A stretch of 64,000 nt of DNA, from NCBI GenBank assembly GCA_029204225.1, contig CM055109.1, positions 6,249,911 to 6,313,910 of the forward strand, given 5' to 3'. The notes beneath the pieces are model-generated. The model saw only the letters and a list, made by a program, of their open reading frames with translations. It was not told the origin of the DNA and did no database searches. The stretch comes from Diphasiastrum complanatum (taxonomy: Eukaryota > Streptophyta > Lycopodiopsida > Lycopodiales > Lycopodiaceae). Made by a program: the position numbers and the translations under genes. Below, piece by piece: positions 10,521 through 22,126 of this stretch (its first letter is position 1; every line of letters begins with the position of its first letter).

Positions 10521-12489
10521 TACATTTCAATAATATCCATAAGAGAGGTTATTTTGTTGATTCAAACAACTAACTCAGAAGTAGCGCTTTTGACTCGGTT
10601 AGTTGTATCAGATTTAGAAAAATATCTAAATATGTAGGTGTGGTACCAAAACACCACATTTAATTTCATTCTAAATCAATTCTAGGTCAATAAACAATTC
10701 TCAATGAAAAATTACTATAATCTAGCAAGAAATTGTCTCGACACAATTCTCATCAATATGCCTATGTTTTAATGACTAGTTTGTGCATGCAAATAAACTT
10801 AGTCCAAGGAATCCTTTGTAGATCCACATGATTAAAAGTTTGTACAAAAGGGTATGATCACACAAAGATTCACTACATAGCATATCTCTATATATATCAC
10901 CTGATCTGTACACAATACTTTTTTAACCAGAATCCTATAACTTGGTTATCCTCTAAGAGAGAATACTTTTCACAGGGTGCTATTCCACCACCAAAATCTC
11001 AACCGAAGATTACCTCAAAAGAATATATTATTAGCGTGAATTTCTTTCCTTGCATCAATTCATGGATCTCAGTCCTCACTAAGATCAAGTTTGATTACAT
11101 CATTTTGGAATCACCTACGTCCCATATCACAAGTTCTTCCTCCACGAAGGCCCTCCACTTCCTGATCAAAGCGTCTCAAAATCTTGATTAATATACAAAA
11201 TACATAAATCGTTTGAGACTAACAATACCAATACCATTGAAGTTCTCGGGAATTTCACATTCCAACTTCTAAGTACCAATTCCAACTCACTGAGGAATGA
11301 GTGAGAATAAACTCATAATTTTCACCAGCTTCTCTTGTTTTTTTTTTTTCTTAACTTGGTACGCCCTAGCTTCAAGCTCGTCAAAAAACCCTTTTTTCAT
11401 TTTAAGCATCGAGGCCGTTTAGTCGTGCAATCATTTTCGCGAGGCACCCAAGATGCTATCATAGGTCTTGATCACACGGATAGCATCTTGCAAAGACTGG
11501 AGGATATACCATTTGCACCCATTTTGAAAATCAGCTTGCAGTCCAAGAATGAACTGCCATTGCTCCAACTTCCTTTTAAAAAGTGGTCCTTGACAAGTAT
11601 CCAATTTTTGGTTGCCCATTTTGCAGTTAATAAAGCAAATTTTCAATCAGAATCATCAATTGTGACTAAAGCCTTACGGAATTCCACTAGGAATCCAACT
11701 TAATTCACCAGTTTCATGGCCCTCCACCACGAGGAGGCCTTGCCGTAAAAAAACAACAAAAATGACAATATCCGCTTTTCCTCTGGGACGTTGTATAAAC
11801 TGAGATAGGTCGTTCAATGGTTTGCCCAGCCTTGCACAACTTTCGAGCATTTAAACTTTCTATTGCCCAAATTTTTTTTCGGTTGGTAGCCCAAGTTGTT
11901 AGAATTAGTAACCTATAATTGATTATAAAGATTTTGCATTTGATTATCACATTGTCTATTGCTTTGATGTAGTTCCAGAACCGTCTTGCCCAAAGTTTGC
12001 AAAAGCTTATAAGAATCCAGGGGGCCATCACTATCGGGTGATGTCGGATGAATTTTCGTATTCCTCCCATCACTTCCAAGTGATGTCGAGTGAATTTCGG
12101 TGTCCCCTCCCTCCCCACCGGAACTTCATCTCTATTCATTTGTCGTTGAAAACTGAAAAATTAAAAAATTTATGTTTAGTTGACAACATTATGGATATAA
12201 TTGTTCGTTAATAAAACAATGTCTAAAAAACACAATTTTTATAGACCCACGTGCTTTTTATTAAAATTATACCAATGAATTGTGAAAATGATATTTAAGC
12301 AATAATAATGTGAAAAAAACCATATCGATGTATCCAAATCTATGTAACACAATTCGTTAAATTATTACAATTCATCTTAGTGTTAACTACACTTCGATTT
12401 TTGTAGTCTTGAATGACTAAAAAAATGCTTATGCAGAAAACAAAAAACATTACACCAAACCTCCAACTAGCACACACCCAGAACTGGCA
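10521..12489. other. intergenic, no gene recognised
   Basis: AT-rich. Overlapping open frames on both strands at 11335-11703 (+) and 11431-11646 (-), and a 141-codon minus frame at 11714-12139. The minus-strand reading at 11431-11646 (LDTCQGPLFKRKLEQWQF) looks coding-like and may be an old retroelement or gene fragment. No motif is decisive. Confidence 0.4.
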
Positions 12490-12657
12490 CACCATTTTGT
12501 GAGAGAAAAGCTTATTGGAGGAGAAATCTATTTGGAGCATGTCAACTCGTCCTCTTGTATTGCCGATCTACTCACCAAGCCTTTAAGCAAAAGTGCTTTC
12601 ATCAAGCATAGATCTAATCTTGGAGTTATATCAAGATCAATGCTCAAATCTTCATAG
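12490..12657 (+). pseudogene. copia C RNase H C-terminal tail
   Basis: The frame from 12490 reads HHFVREKLIGGEIYLEHV, then CIADLLTKPLSKSAF, and stops at 12655-12657. This is the conserved end of copia pol (HFVRE..HV.S...IADILTKPL). The rest of pol is missing upstream. It is followed by a polypurine tract (AGGAGGAG, 12668-12675) and an LTR, as expected for the 3' end of an element. Confidence 0.85.
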
Positions 12658-12675
12658 ATAATTTTTTAGGAGGAG

Positions 12676-13409
12676 TGTGAATAATTGAAAAAGATTATCT
12701 ATGTTAGATATAGGGGTCTTATTTTTTTACATCAAGCATCTAGGTGTAGGATGTTGATAGGAACAAATTTGGCATAGATGGCAAATTATGCATTTCCACT
12801 TGTAATGCCACTATTGAGCCAAAATAGAGTAAGAGGCTAAACTCGTGCCAATTAGAGTGTAGACAAGTGTAATGCCTTTGTTTGATGAATTCTAAGAGGT
12901 CCAATAGGATTTAGAGGTGGAACCATGTGTGGTCCAATAGAAATTTGAGGTGTGCTTGAATATAGTCCAATAGAATTAAGAGGTGCATGGATCAATGGTC
13001 CAATAGGATTAAGAGGTGACAAAGTGTGGTCCAATCATAGTAAGCATAGTGGTAGCTCGTGGATCTACTAGTATCATTGTACTCCTCATTTTGGATCTAA
13101 TTGATTTGGTGATTATATGGATTTTGAGTGTTATTGGATTTCTAGCTTTCTCTCTCTACCCGAGAGCTCATGATGGTTTTTCTCTCTCTACTCTAGGAGA
13201 GCAGCTTGTTTTTACTTAGAATAATTTTTTAATACTTCCCACACGTGTGAGTGAGAGTTGGAAGTGATTGAATGCATGTAGTAGTGTGTTTTTGCCATAG
13301 GATCTAAGATTGATCTTGAATCTCAATCTAATCCTAATCTTGGTGCATCTACACACCTTAAGAGATCACAAGTACATGTAGTGGACAATCCACACATGTG
13401 AAATCAACA
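12676..13409 (+). mobile_element. 3' LTR of copia C
   Basis: Starts TGTGAATAATTG directly after the polypurine tract and ends ..AATCAACA. It is near-identical over its whole length to the LTR at 61051-61785, with roughly 20-25 substitutions by eye in 734 bp. It carries CACACGTGTG at 13240-13249 and a mutated copy (CACACATGTG) near its end. Open frames inside (12852-13034, 13016-13219) recur in the other copy and are not genes. Confidence 0.9.
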
Positions 13410-13661
13410 ACTGTTGCCACCTCTCTCACACCTTTTTTAGATCCATCTCATGAGCTTGCCGAGGGTGACACGATGACTCATTTTTCTAGGACAGAGTACA
13501 GGCCATCGGCTGACCGTGCTGACTCCACTGCACCAAATCACATGGCGCCACCAAATAATCTTGTAGAAGACAATGTGCAGGTCATCCGGGCGACATCTCA
13601 CCAAGCCCCAACAAGTAGCACTGTGTTGTCCGGGCCCACGGACATCACATCGGCCTACTAA
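13410..13661 (+). pseudogene. unidentified ORF fragment flanking the copia C LTR
   Basis: About 83 codons open immediately after the LTR, relatively GC-rich and Pro/Ser/Thr/Asp-rich (SADRADSTAPNHMAPPNN). It ends at TAG 13659-13661. It looks like the low-complexity tail of a larger ORF into which the LTR element inserted. Similar codon character is seen in the broken ORF at 60615-61046, on the other side of a copia C LTR. Confidence 0.4.
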
Positions 13662-13739
13662 TTCTTGGGAAGTTCTGTCTAGGATGCGGTAGCGGCCCCC
13701 GAACCATACTGGATGGGCGTACTGGAACTAGCTACGAAC

Positions 13740-16700
13740 AACACGTAGCTATGAGCATAAATCATCCACAAGATAAGAATGACTTTAACTCAGCTCTGAG
13801 TACCCCATATACTCTCTTGAGTTAAGTGCTCTATTCGTAACATCATATGCAAGAAAATAGCAACCATTCAATCTTGATAGACTTAACTACTCCTAATTAA
13901 TTGGAGATTTTAGGCTGAAAAACAATACACAAGCATTCCTTGACTACAATCTGTAGTAGAATTTCATCCACTAAGGTAAGCAAATTCTTCAAGAGTAACA
14001 AATCACCTCTATGAAAATGCTTGTGAGACCACACAAACTCAAGTTTGTGCAAGAGTAAATAAATTTAGAGTTCAAATAACAAATCTAAATTCTTGACTCT
14101 TCCAAATTGATCAAGAATTACTCATTAACTTAAGAGCCCTCACATTTTCTTATAATCTTCTGATGACCTTTAAGTATCAATTTATGATCTGTCAATCGTA
14201 AACATTTAGAATCTTATGATTCGTCAATCATAATTCACAAGATTCCAAAACCATACTTCATCATTGAAAGATACTGGAGTATATGCATAACATACCACTC
14301 AGAAAATATAAGAAACATTCTGAAATATTTTCCACCAGAAAAATTCTGGATTCCAAAAATATTCTTCCAAACAAATTCTTAACTATATTATGAGTTCCAA
14401 ATTCTACAATCAACCAAATAACTAAAGACCATTATTCACCTGTCTTTAACAATATAAACTTCATACAATAACCTAGAACAACAACTGGTGATTACAAAAT
14501 TCTACTAAATTCCAACTGAATTCAGTGGTTATCCTTGATATTAGTTAGACTCTGAGATCCAATATGAGCTCACTGGGATATAGTCAATAACTTGGGATAT
14601 TTCTCCTTCCAGAAATATTCTATATCAAGAATCTTCTATATTTTGTGCACCTGGAACAATACCACATTTAGATCCTCATCCAAACCATCAATAAGTTAAT
14701 GAATTATTCTTTTCACAAAAAGAATCATTAACTTGCAAGTAATATGCATTACTTGTTCATACGTATATGCACACTGACTGGTTTAGTATACAATATAAAC
14801 TCAATACATAGGAAAGACATAGCAGATCCACAAGATTAAGATGTACATAAGCAACGTATCCAACTATGTTCCTATGCATAAACATAGGCTATAAACTAGC
14901 AAATATATAATCCACATATGTTACTCACATAACCCATTGAGAATCTTGCAACTAAGCTACAATGAACTCTATTTCTCATGAGTAAATAACATATCTGGAA
15001 AATCTCTGAAGTGAGTAATTCCACATCACAAGTTTTCCAACCAAAATTTCTTCATGCAATCAGCCTACTTCAGATCTTAGTGTACAAACCAAAATTAGGC
15101 TAACTTATAAAGACCTTTTTGGACATAAGGTTAAGATTAAAGCTTTATTCCTTTGATCCAATTCATAAAAAAATGGTACTTGGTAACAATCAATGAAGCT
15201 TTATTTAATGTTTACCACTACTTCCTATATTCATAAATATCTCCCTCAAAACTCTTCAAAACAATCACTAGAGAATTCCTCTATTTCAACTAGATAGTTC
15301 TACCTTTGCATGCATACTGGATTCCTCAAAAGAAATCTATGCAACTGGCTGATTCATCGAAAGACTTATTCCTATATTTTTTCCTCTCCCTTTTAAAAGA
15401 AATATTATAGTTTCAATTAAAAAGTTCTCAAGAGACAATGTATAAGATATCAAAGATTTGAAAAAGTTAAATCAAATACTATTACACACCGGAATTTTTC
15501 CTCAAGATCATAGAATATCTTATCCTGAGTGATAGAAATATTACATATCAATAATCAAGTATCAAATATAAATTAACATTTGGATTCAGGAAGTCTAAAT
15601 TCCACTTTACCAATTAAAAACATCAATTCATTTTGAGCTATATTCACAAATCATATATGGAAGTATAATTTCATATAATCATAATCAGTCCTTCAGAAGA
15701 TAGTTCTACATTGGAAGGAATTATATAAATCTCAATCCAATTGTCTCGTATTTAAGAAATTTCTAAAATGTAGAGGTTTAAAATAATAGAGAAATAGATT
15801 TAAGGGTCTGCAGATTTTGTAATTAATGAGATACCATTTGGGATCCAGATCTATATCTCATAATTTCCCAAAATACCTAAGAAAAATAACCAATGGATTT
15901 TTCTGTTAGTATTACCTTCACCATAATCACTAACCATCGGTCTATAGATCATTCTTACCCAAAAAAATCCCCTTTGAAATCACTGATGTCCCATACCACC
16001 ATCTTTCCCTCCAAGAATACTCTGCTTCTAGATCTGTTTTCCCAAAAAGTCCAAGAGACTATTTGGCTATCCAATACCTAGATATAGGATCAGAAACACA
16101 ACCAATTTCAGGAGATACTTCTAACCATTGGAATCCCTCATGCCCCTTAAGTGTTACTCAAAGAATACCATTCCACATTGTACCCTAGTATGGATACACT
16201 ATGGATAAAACAAAATGTATCATCCAAGTACAATTGAAATGTCGCAAGTGTATTCACTAACCCAAAAGAAACATAGATCCCAACAAAACTAAATACCATA
16301 TTGTCCTAGATATCCAATATGGATAAAACAAAATGTATCATCCAAGTACAATTGAAATGTCGTAAGTGTATTCACTAACCCAAAAGAAACATAGATCTCA
16401 ACAAAACCAAATACCATACTGTCCTAGATATCCAATATCTATTTCAAAATCGGCCAAAAAGAACTGAATTCTCTTATAGGTTAGAATTTCTCTTGGTTGT
16501 CTCAGTCATTATAAAAGTACACTCTATAATGCCACAATTGGAATCCAAATTACTAGATTCATGTATGGAACTCCTTCAATATGCTTTCATTTGCAAGATC
16601 CAAATCTAATTGCAAACCAGAGATGGTTTCATAAATAAATTATCTGACTTGCCACTCACTTTTCCCTTAGAATCATCGATTTCTAGAATCCTAATTATCA

Positions 16701-17640
16701 CTAGGGAAAAGGAATCCAAATTCCTAGAGGCAGTCTTCTTAATTAATTCCCAATTGTTATCCTCATTTGCTATCAGTTATACTTCAGGAAAGTAAATTAA
16801 CAAAACTGATAAACGTGGTCAACCAATCAACTACCCCTCAGGCTTCTTCTCTTGCCTCCCTTCCAAAAGTGGTTCAGGCAAAAAATCCCAAATTGTCTAG
16901 GAAAAGTTTGGTTTGGTATCAATAGTATTTTAACTACTAATCAACTAGACAGTTTTGATTGTTCAACTAATTAAGTGCCACACTCAATTATTGGCAAATC
17001 CCCTTATGGATCAACATAGAAACTGTCATAACTTGGTTATGACATTTTTATTCAGTTTAACGGCTTTCCCATACCAATGTCTTATTTAAGCTCGAAAAAC
17101 TGTTTATTATCGATTGTTGAATACCAAACTACATGAAGTTAATTCAATCTTGCATTGCACTTGGAACTAATTACTCTTCATAAACTTCAATTCTGACTTA
17201 TGACTGTTCCTAAGGTTATCTCGAGCAATCACTTATAATATCGACCATTGGAAGGCCTCAACTATCTCAGTCTTGAAATCGAGTCTAGCCAACTCGAGAA
17301 CCGAAATCACAACAATTCTAAAATCGAACTCAGCCCAACCCTTTATGGGAATTACTTCGAGGCAATCCCACGGTGTGAAGTTTTCTCACACCCTCATATC
17401 AGGTCAAGGCATTGAGTTGGAATATAAACGTTGGAATGCAATAGGATATATCTTGAAATATCTTAGATTGGTTGACATACTTCAAAAGTCGACGATATCG
17501 GGTATTTGCCATAGGCTAAAGTGATTTTCAAGGCCAAGCAATTTATGAACCTTAAGGCCTTGTTCACCTTTAAGGCATGACCTATACATTTGAAGGTTAG
17601 CCTTTGCATTAAGGAAAATATCAAAGTTAGGTTGATTTGT
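13740..17640 (-). mobile_element. Ty3/gypsy-family internal fragment, inverted
   Basis: Its reverse complement matches the internal regions at 27030-28780 and 40190-40560. Shared strings include GAGTTAAGTGCTC, ATTAGGAG/CTCCTAATTAATTGGAGATTTTAG, AACTCTAAATT and GTGAGTAACATATGTGG (near 14920). No intact pol ORF is visible in this arm; short frames (for example 15893-16081, 16610-16795) are noise. Outer limits are approximate. Confidence 0.6.
16200..16435. repeat. 118-bp tandem duplication
   Basis: Copies at 16200-16317 and 16318-16435, each starting TATGGATAAAACAAAATG, with only a few differences. A recent duplication inside the gypsy fragment. Confidence 0.9.
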
Positions 17641-18576
17641 GCTAAATCGATATTCAGCTGTTCTCAGCCGTCAAGCAAAATTGATATTCTACAAACGGCC
17701 CTGGCCAGCAACAGATAGGGTTGGAGCTTCAAATGCGCTCTTTCTTTGAGTCGATTTCACGGCAGCTGCTAGTTTGTTTCAATAATAATTTCGATCCACA
17801 GTGTAGACCTACATCGAACTTTTGAAAATCGATATTCATCGGATTTTGATCCATAGCAGCGCATTCCAAAGGAGATTTCCATGGCAGAAATTCGATATTC
17901 AGAAATGCGCCCAGCCAGCGACTTAGATTCTGGAAATCGATCATGGATTGATTGGCACACAGAGCGTTCTGACCTTCAACGCATATGCAGTTCATCGATC
18001 CATCAGTTCGACCCTACAGTTATCAGAGCCAGCGTTCTGCACATTTTGATCACTGATATTTCTTCAAGGCAGAGTCTGATTTTAAACTAGTTTCTACTGG
18101 GCAGAGCGCACCTCTATTCACATTGGTTCTGCTAGCTACACCAATTCTGTAGCCGTCAACAGCCAGAAGGATCATGTATCTAATTTTTTAGATCTTTTCG
18201 ATACGATACTGTATCGGATTTCCCTATTTTGTGTCTCTCTCAGATTTTACAAACATCTAGGACAGGTCTCGGATTTTACAAACATCTAGGGCAGCATATT
18301 CCAACGTGCAGTTAGGGTCCATCCAATAGCCGTTCTCTGTTACTTCTCCATGTATGGTTTTTATTCAACGGCAGAGGCCACGCTTCTGGAGTTACCGCGT
18401 TGTATTTCCAGCCGAGCATCCACGTAGGACTTCAACATTATAGCAGCAGTTGGAAAGGGCATGGATCTATTCGCCAATGCTTCTCTTACACGATATTCTA
18501 AGGGAGGATTCTGAAGTCCAGAGCAGTGTTTCAATCATCATTCCTAAGGAGACAGTCAGGGTCGTGGACTTCAACC
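17641..18576. other. non-coding, probably repeat-derived
   Basis: The phrase TCGATATTC recurs (about 17650, 17680, 17830, 17893) and TTACAAACATCTAGG is duplicated at about 18245-18292. Overlapping frames on both strands at 17729-18090 are not gene-like. Confidence 0.4.
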
Positions 18577-18794
18577 ACCTCCATTACACATGGCAGACTA
18601 TCTTTGGCTTCGGAATAGTCTTCTACACCTGGCAAGCAACTACAGGCTCTCATTTTGAAGGCAGCTACCAGGCTCCTCTCTGTGCACCTCCATTACACAT
18701 GGCAGACTATCTTTGGCTTCGGAATAGTCTTCTACACCTGGCAAGCAACTACAGGCTCTCATTCTGAAGGCAGTTACCAGGCTCCTCTCTGTGC
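18577..18794. repeat. 109-bp tandem duplication
   Basis: Copies at 18577-18685 and 18686-18794 (ACCTCCATTACACATGGCAG.. to ..GGCTCCTCTCTGTGC) with two or so mismatches. The two ORFs over it differ only by reading one or both copies. Confidence 0.95.
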
Positions 18795-18960
18795 ACTTCT
18801 CTCTTCCTGGCTATATGGAGCCAAAAATGTCATAGTTGTGTCGAATCGAGATTCATTGAAAGAACCGCGATTCGAAAGACCTTTTCGAAAAGGTCCGGTT
18901 CGAACCGTTTTTTGACTGTTCGAAACGTTTTAAAAAACAAAAAAAAACAAAAACTTGTCG

Positions 18961-19085
18961 CCTCCTCATGACCTCCTGCTCCTGCTCCTCGCGACAACTG
19001 CTCCTCGCGACCTCCTGCTCCTGCTCCTCGCGACCTCCTGCAGCCTGCTCGTTACCTCCCCTTGCTCGTTACCTCCCCCTGGGCC
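18961..19085. repeat. GACCTCCTGCTCCTGCTCCTCGC minisatellite
   Basis: About three imperfect CT-rich units, then two copies of CTCGTTACCTCCCC. It creates a Cys/Ser-rich artificial frame (18968-19300). Confidence 0.8.
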
Positions 19086-19265
19086 ATGAAGCTTCCCAGA
19101 TTTCCGCGCCTGAGAGAGAGAGAGAGATCCAAGACACTGGACAGAATATAGATCCGCGAGTCTGGAGAGAAATCCGAGAGAGAGAGAGAGACGGGTGGAG
19201 TTGTGTGAGGGGTGGAATTGCGTGTGTCACGTGTGGCTGTTCAGTGTGTGTGACTGTTGACAAAT

Positions 19266-19361
19266 GTGTGTGTGTGTGTGTGTGTGTGTTAAATGTTTGA
19301 CAATGTGTGTGGGTGTGTGTTTTTGTGTGTGTTTGACAAATGTGTGTGTGTGTGTGTGTTT
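19266..19361. repeat. (GT)n microsatellite cluster
   Basis: Two pure GT runs (about 19266-19290 and 19341-19360) separated by TTTGACAATGTGTGTGG-like sequence. Confidence 0.95.
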
Positions 19362-19617
19362 TGTCATTTTCGTGAAATTCGAATCATTGAACATTTGCTA
19401 ATTTACCACTAAATAACCATGCACATGGTACATTGGAATATGACATATGTAATATGTAATATGTATGTTGTGACATTAATGTTTAAAAAAAAAAAACCCT
19501 AAAACCGATTCGTCGGTTCGAACCTGGAGAAGTCGATTCTTTCCCGATTCAAACTCGATTCAAACACGGTTCGAAAAGGCGATTCGAAAGGTACCCTCAA
19601 ACATTGCACGATACTCG

Positions 19618-20103
19618 AGTAAATCAAGTTGTTAGTTATGCCACGTCATACTGGATGTGACCCGAAAGTAAGAAGCAGAGAGGCTTGTTGCCTTAAAAGG
19701 CATAGAAGTACTTCCTGAAACAGAGGAAGACAATGGAGTTTAGACAAGGTCTGAGACAGTGTATGCATGTGTGGAGTTATCAATAGCAATCTATGAATAG
19801 TTGGTCCATGCTTAGGACTCTATTCTAGGTGAATCTATGTATAGGGAACTTAGGGCTATGCATGGCTCCGTGCCCAGGTTGCTTTTGGCTCTATATATTG
19901 AGGCCAAACTCGCCTTACTCCTCATTGTGATTGTTGATTCATTGCCAAGGTTTCACTCTACCTTCATGCTTCTTATTCCTTGGCTTGGGGGTGAAGCTTT
20001 TAAAGTTGATTGGTTGTTTCTACTTGGTTGGGTGGTTGCTCCATAGTGTGTTTTCCATTGTGTGTTGTCTTGTAAGCAGGATCTTGAGGGAGCTTCCCTT
20101 ACA
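19618..20103 (+). mobile_element. 5' LTR of a Ty3/gypsy element, left end truncated
   Basis: Contains GTAAATCAAGTTGTTAGTTATGCC..GTGACCCGAAAGTAA, also found in the 3' LTR at 28780-28892. Its right half is the reverse complement of 29234-29588. It ends ..TTACA directly before TTGGTATCAGAGC. A TATATATTGAGGCC stretch near 19893 could be its promoter TATA region. The ORFs inside (19837-20046 and others) recur in the inverted copy and are not genes. Confidence 0.75.
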
Positions 20104-20116
20104 TTGGTATCAGAGC
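20104..20116 (+). promoter_or_regulatory. primer-binding site (Met-tRNA type) of the gypsy element
   Basis: TTGGTATCAGAGC immediately follows the LTR end; this is the standard plant LTR-retrotransposon primer site. Confidence 0.85.
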
Positions 20117-20670
20117 AAGGCTTACAAAGATTGGAGAACGTGGACAAGGGCTACCTTTTGTCGAAATTTTGGATTGGATCATGGGAATTCTCTTCCAGGG
20201 TGGATAGCAAGGGTGCAAGTGGGTGGACTATCCCGGTTTCAATTTGCATGTTGCTAAGATCCATTACTTTTGAGATTCTTTGTGGTTTTATGGAGAATTG
20301 TGCTTGAAGGCCAATTTGTGATGTTTTTTTTTAGCTTTTTCTTGTGTAGATCAAATCTTTGGTAGATTCGAATTTTCAGAAAGTGTACTTTCGTTTTAAG
20401 GTTCATTAATGATGAAATTAACATGTTTGATATTTGAATCATTATCTATAAGTAGTACAGTAAAAGGTTAAAGGTTACTAATTCCATTTTGATTGGAATA
20501 GAAGTAAGTTTGAGTAGAATATAAGTCTGAGAGTTCTGTATTGGATCAACCTAATCTTAGTTTTAGTACTAGGATCAAAGAGGGGTTGTTTAGTGGGAGA
20601 AATTATGTAATTAAAGATAAGTAGGATTGGAAAACTGTTGAGAGTGAATGTTATTCGTCTCAGAGATTTT
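20117..20670 (+). other. gypsy leader, interrupted by copia A
   Basis: Non-coding sequence after the primer site, cut at 20670 by the copia A LTR. The last five bases (ATTTT, 20666-20670) could be the target duplication. The other side is lost because the copia 3' LTR is truncated. Confidence 0.5.
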
Positions 20671-21126
20671 TGCTGAAATTTGTCACTTCTCACTTGACAT
20701 TGGTTATTATAAATAATGATCAAACATTAGAACAATGTTGATGATCTGATTTCACACGTTTGGAGCCTGTTCCCACGTGTGAAAGGATGTACTTTTCATA
20801 CTTGTATATATCTAAATTGATTTTGTATCAATCTAGTTAGTGTGAACATGATTTGACTAGTTTTTAGTCAAGTTGACTAGCCACCTAGAAATTAGTTTTT
20901 CCTTGCATGTGCATGAGTAAATGCTCCCACATGGCAAGTGGATGTTTACACGTGTGTATAGAGTTCTATAAGATAAGAGTTGACTATTTTTCTTAGATCC
21001 TATTTTGTAGGAAATACTCCTATATTTTAGGAGGCTAGCTTTTTGGATTTTAGCCATATTCTAGAAGGTCAACTTTGGATAAGGATCAAGGATGGATCAA
21101 ATGGATAGATATGAGTGATGTGGCAC

Positions 21127-21144
21127 TCTTCACACGTGTGAAGA
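21127..21144. promoter_or_regulatory. 18-bp perfect palindrome with G-box, copia A 5' LTR
   Basis: TCTTCACACGTGTGAAGA is its own reverse complement. CACGTG is the plant G-box core bound by bZIP and bHLH factors (family knowledge). The palindrome is kept intact in the 3' LTR at 26554-26571 although nearby bases have changed. Confidence 0.6.
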
Positions 21145-21330
21145 CCTGCCGGACTATACCAGACTCGTGGATGTACTTGATCCATAAAAGGATCATCATT
21201 TTGCTAAGAAGATTCATGAGACTTTTGCATTCTACACCTTTGTGAGATTTCTAGTCATTTGTCTTGTGATTTCTATGAATGATTGCTATCTAGAACTATT
21301 GTACTTGTTGTTTCAGGTGCAGGCCGTATT

Positions 21331-21354
21331 GTGGACAGTACTCCACACGTGTGA
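21331..21354. promoter_or_regulatory. GTGGACAGT..CCACACGTGTGA module, copia A 5' LTR
   Basis: GTGGACAGTACT followed by CCACACGTGTGA. A nearly identical module closes the copia C LTR (61757-61777), and a related arrangement with GGCCGTA lies in the family B LTR near 36826. Function as a promoter element is inferred. Confidence 0.5.
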
Positions 21355-21532
21355 GGCCGCCTTCACTAATTTATGATGTGTTTGATCCATTGCTCTTGCT
21401 TAAATCCAAGTGTAGTGAATCTAGATCAAGATCTAATGTGTAGAACTTGATAGATCCATTGATTAAGAAACCAATAACTCTCTATGATTGTTATGTACAA
21501 TCATTATTGTCCTAAAAACTGAAAATTTATCA

Positions 21533-21544
21533 TGGTATCAGAGC
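21533..21544 (+). promoter_or_regulatory. primer-binding site of copia A
   Basis: TGGTATCAGAGC directly follows the LTR's terminal CA. Confidence 0.92.
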
Positions 21545-22126
21545 TAAGTAAGAGAGTGATCATTTGAATCATAAAACTTGCAAAGATCAGTGGCAAAATT
21601 TGTTTTTTGCCAATTCTGGTGAGGGCGAGTTCATCTAGAGTGATAGCTTGTATTCATTTTGATCAAACCGACTTGAAGGCTGTTTATGTACTTTTCACAG
21701 GTGTGAAACCGTACAACAACTTTCATTTCAAGTTACTTTGTGTTTGTTGGTCCTAAAATCACAATTCTAGCTCATTTTTTGTGCCTTTTGAAGCATAGTA
21801 TTGATCTAGATTCAATCTAGCTAATGCCTATGACCAAATAGAGTTTTGGATCATTGAAGCATTTCTTTTTAGAGTCTAAGATCAGACCTTGGAGGCTGAT
21901 TTGTCCATATCCTTAGTTGAAGTGAAATCTCTAAGAAAAGTGTAAAGCAAAATTTTTTGTGAGAGTGAAAGCTAGGAATTTTTGGCAAGATCTTTGTGTA
22001 TCATTCAAGCTTGTGTGCTAGTTTGATAGAGACAAGGCTATAGGCAATCTTGTAATCTTTAGGCCTTTCATAGAGCTTTTAAAATTCAGAAATATTTGTG
22101 ATTTTTAGAAGAGCATTCATTCTACA

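Larger units (their letters stand above)
18838..19595. mobile_element. candidate short element bounded by TTCGAA-rich ends
   Basis: Both ends carry related CGATTCGAAAG / GGTTCGAAC blocks: 18838-18925 (including the palindrome GGTTCGAACC) and 19500-19590 (CGGTTCGAACC, CACGGTTCGAAAAGG). Between them are a CTCCTGC minisatellite and GT microsatellites. The right end abuts the truncated gypsy LTR at 19618, as expected for an insertion. No transposase is present and exact termini are uncertain. Confidence 0.35.
20671..21532 (+). mobile_element. 5' LTR of copia A
   Basis: 862 bp starting TGCTGAAATTTGTC and ending AAATTTATCA, followed directly by TGGTATCAGAGC. Its first ~520 bp match 26098-26620. 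It contains several CACGTG palindromes. Confidence 0.92.

Noticed and set aside
12852-13219. ORFs in the copia C LTR
   Set aside because: They recur in the second LTR copy (61228-61607); LTR sequence, not genes.
18450-18915. Two overlapping + strand ORFs with repeated HYTWQTIFGFGIVFYTW
   Set aside because: The peptide repeat is simply the 109-bp tandem duplication; no conserved domain and no gene context.
18968-19300. Ser/Cys-rich 110-codon ORF
   Set aside because: Product of the CTCCTGC minisatellite and GT/GA repeats.
19837-20257. ORFs in the gypsy LTR
   Set aside because: The same frame recurs in the inverted LTR at 29291-29500 as part of a non-coding repeat, next to primer sites.
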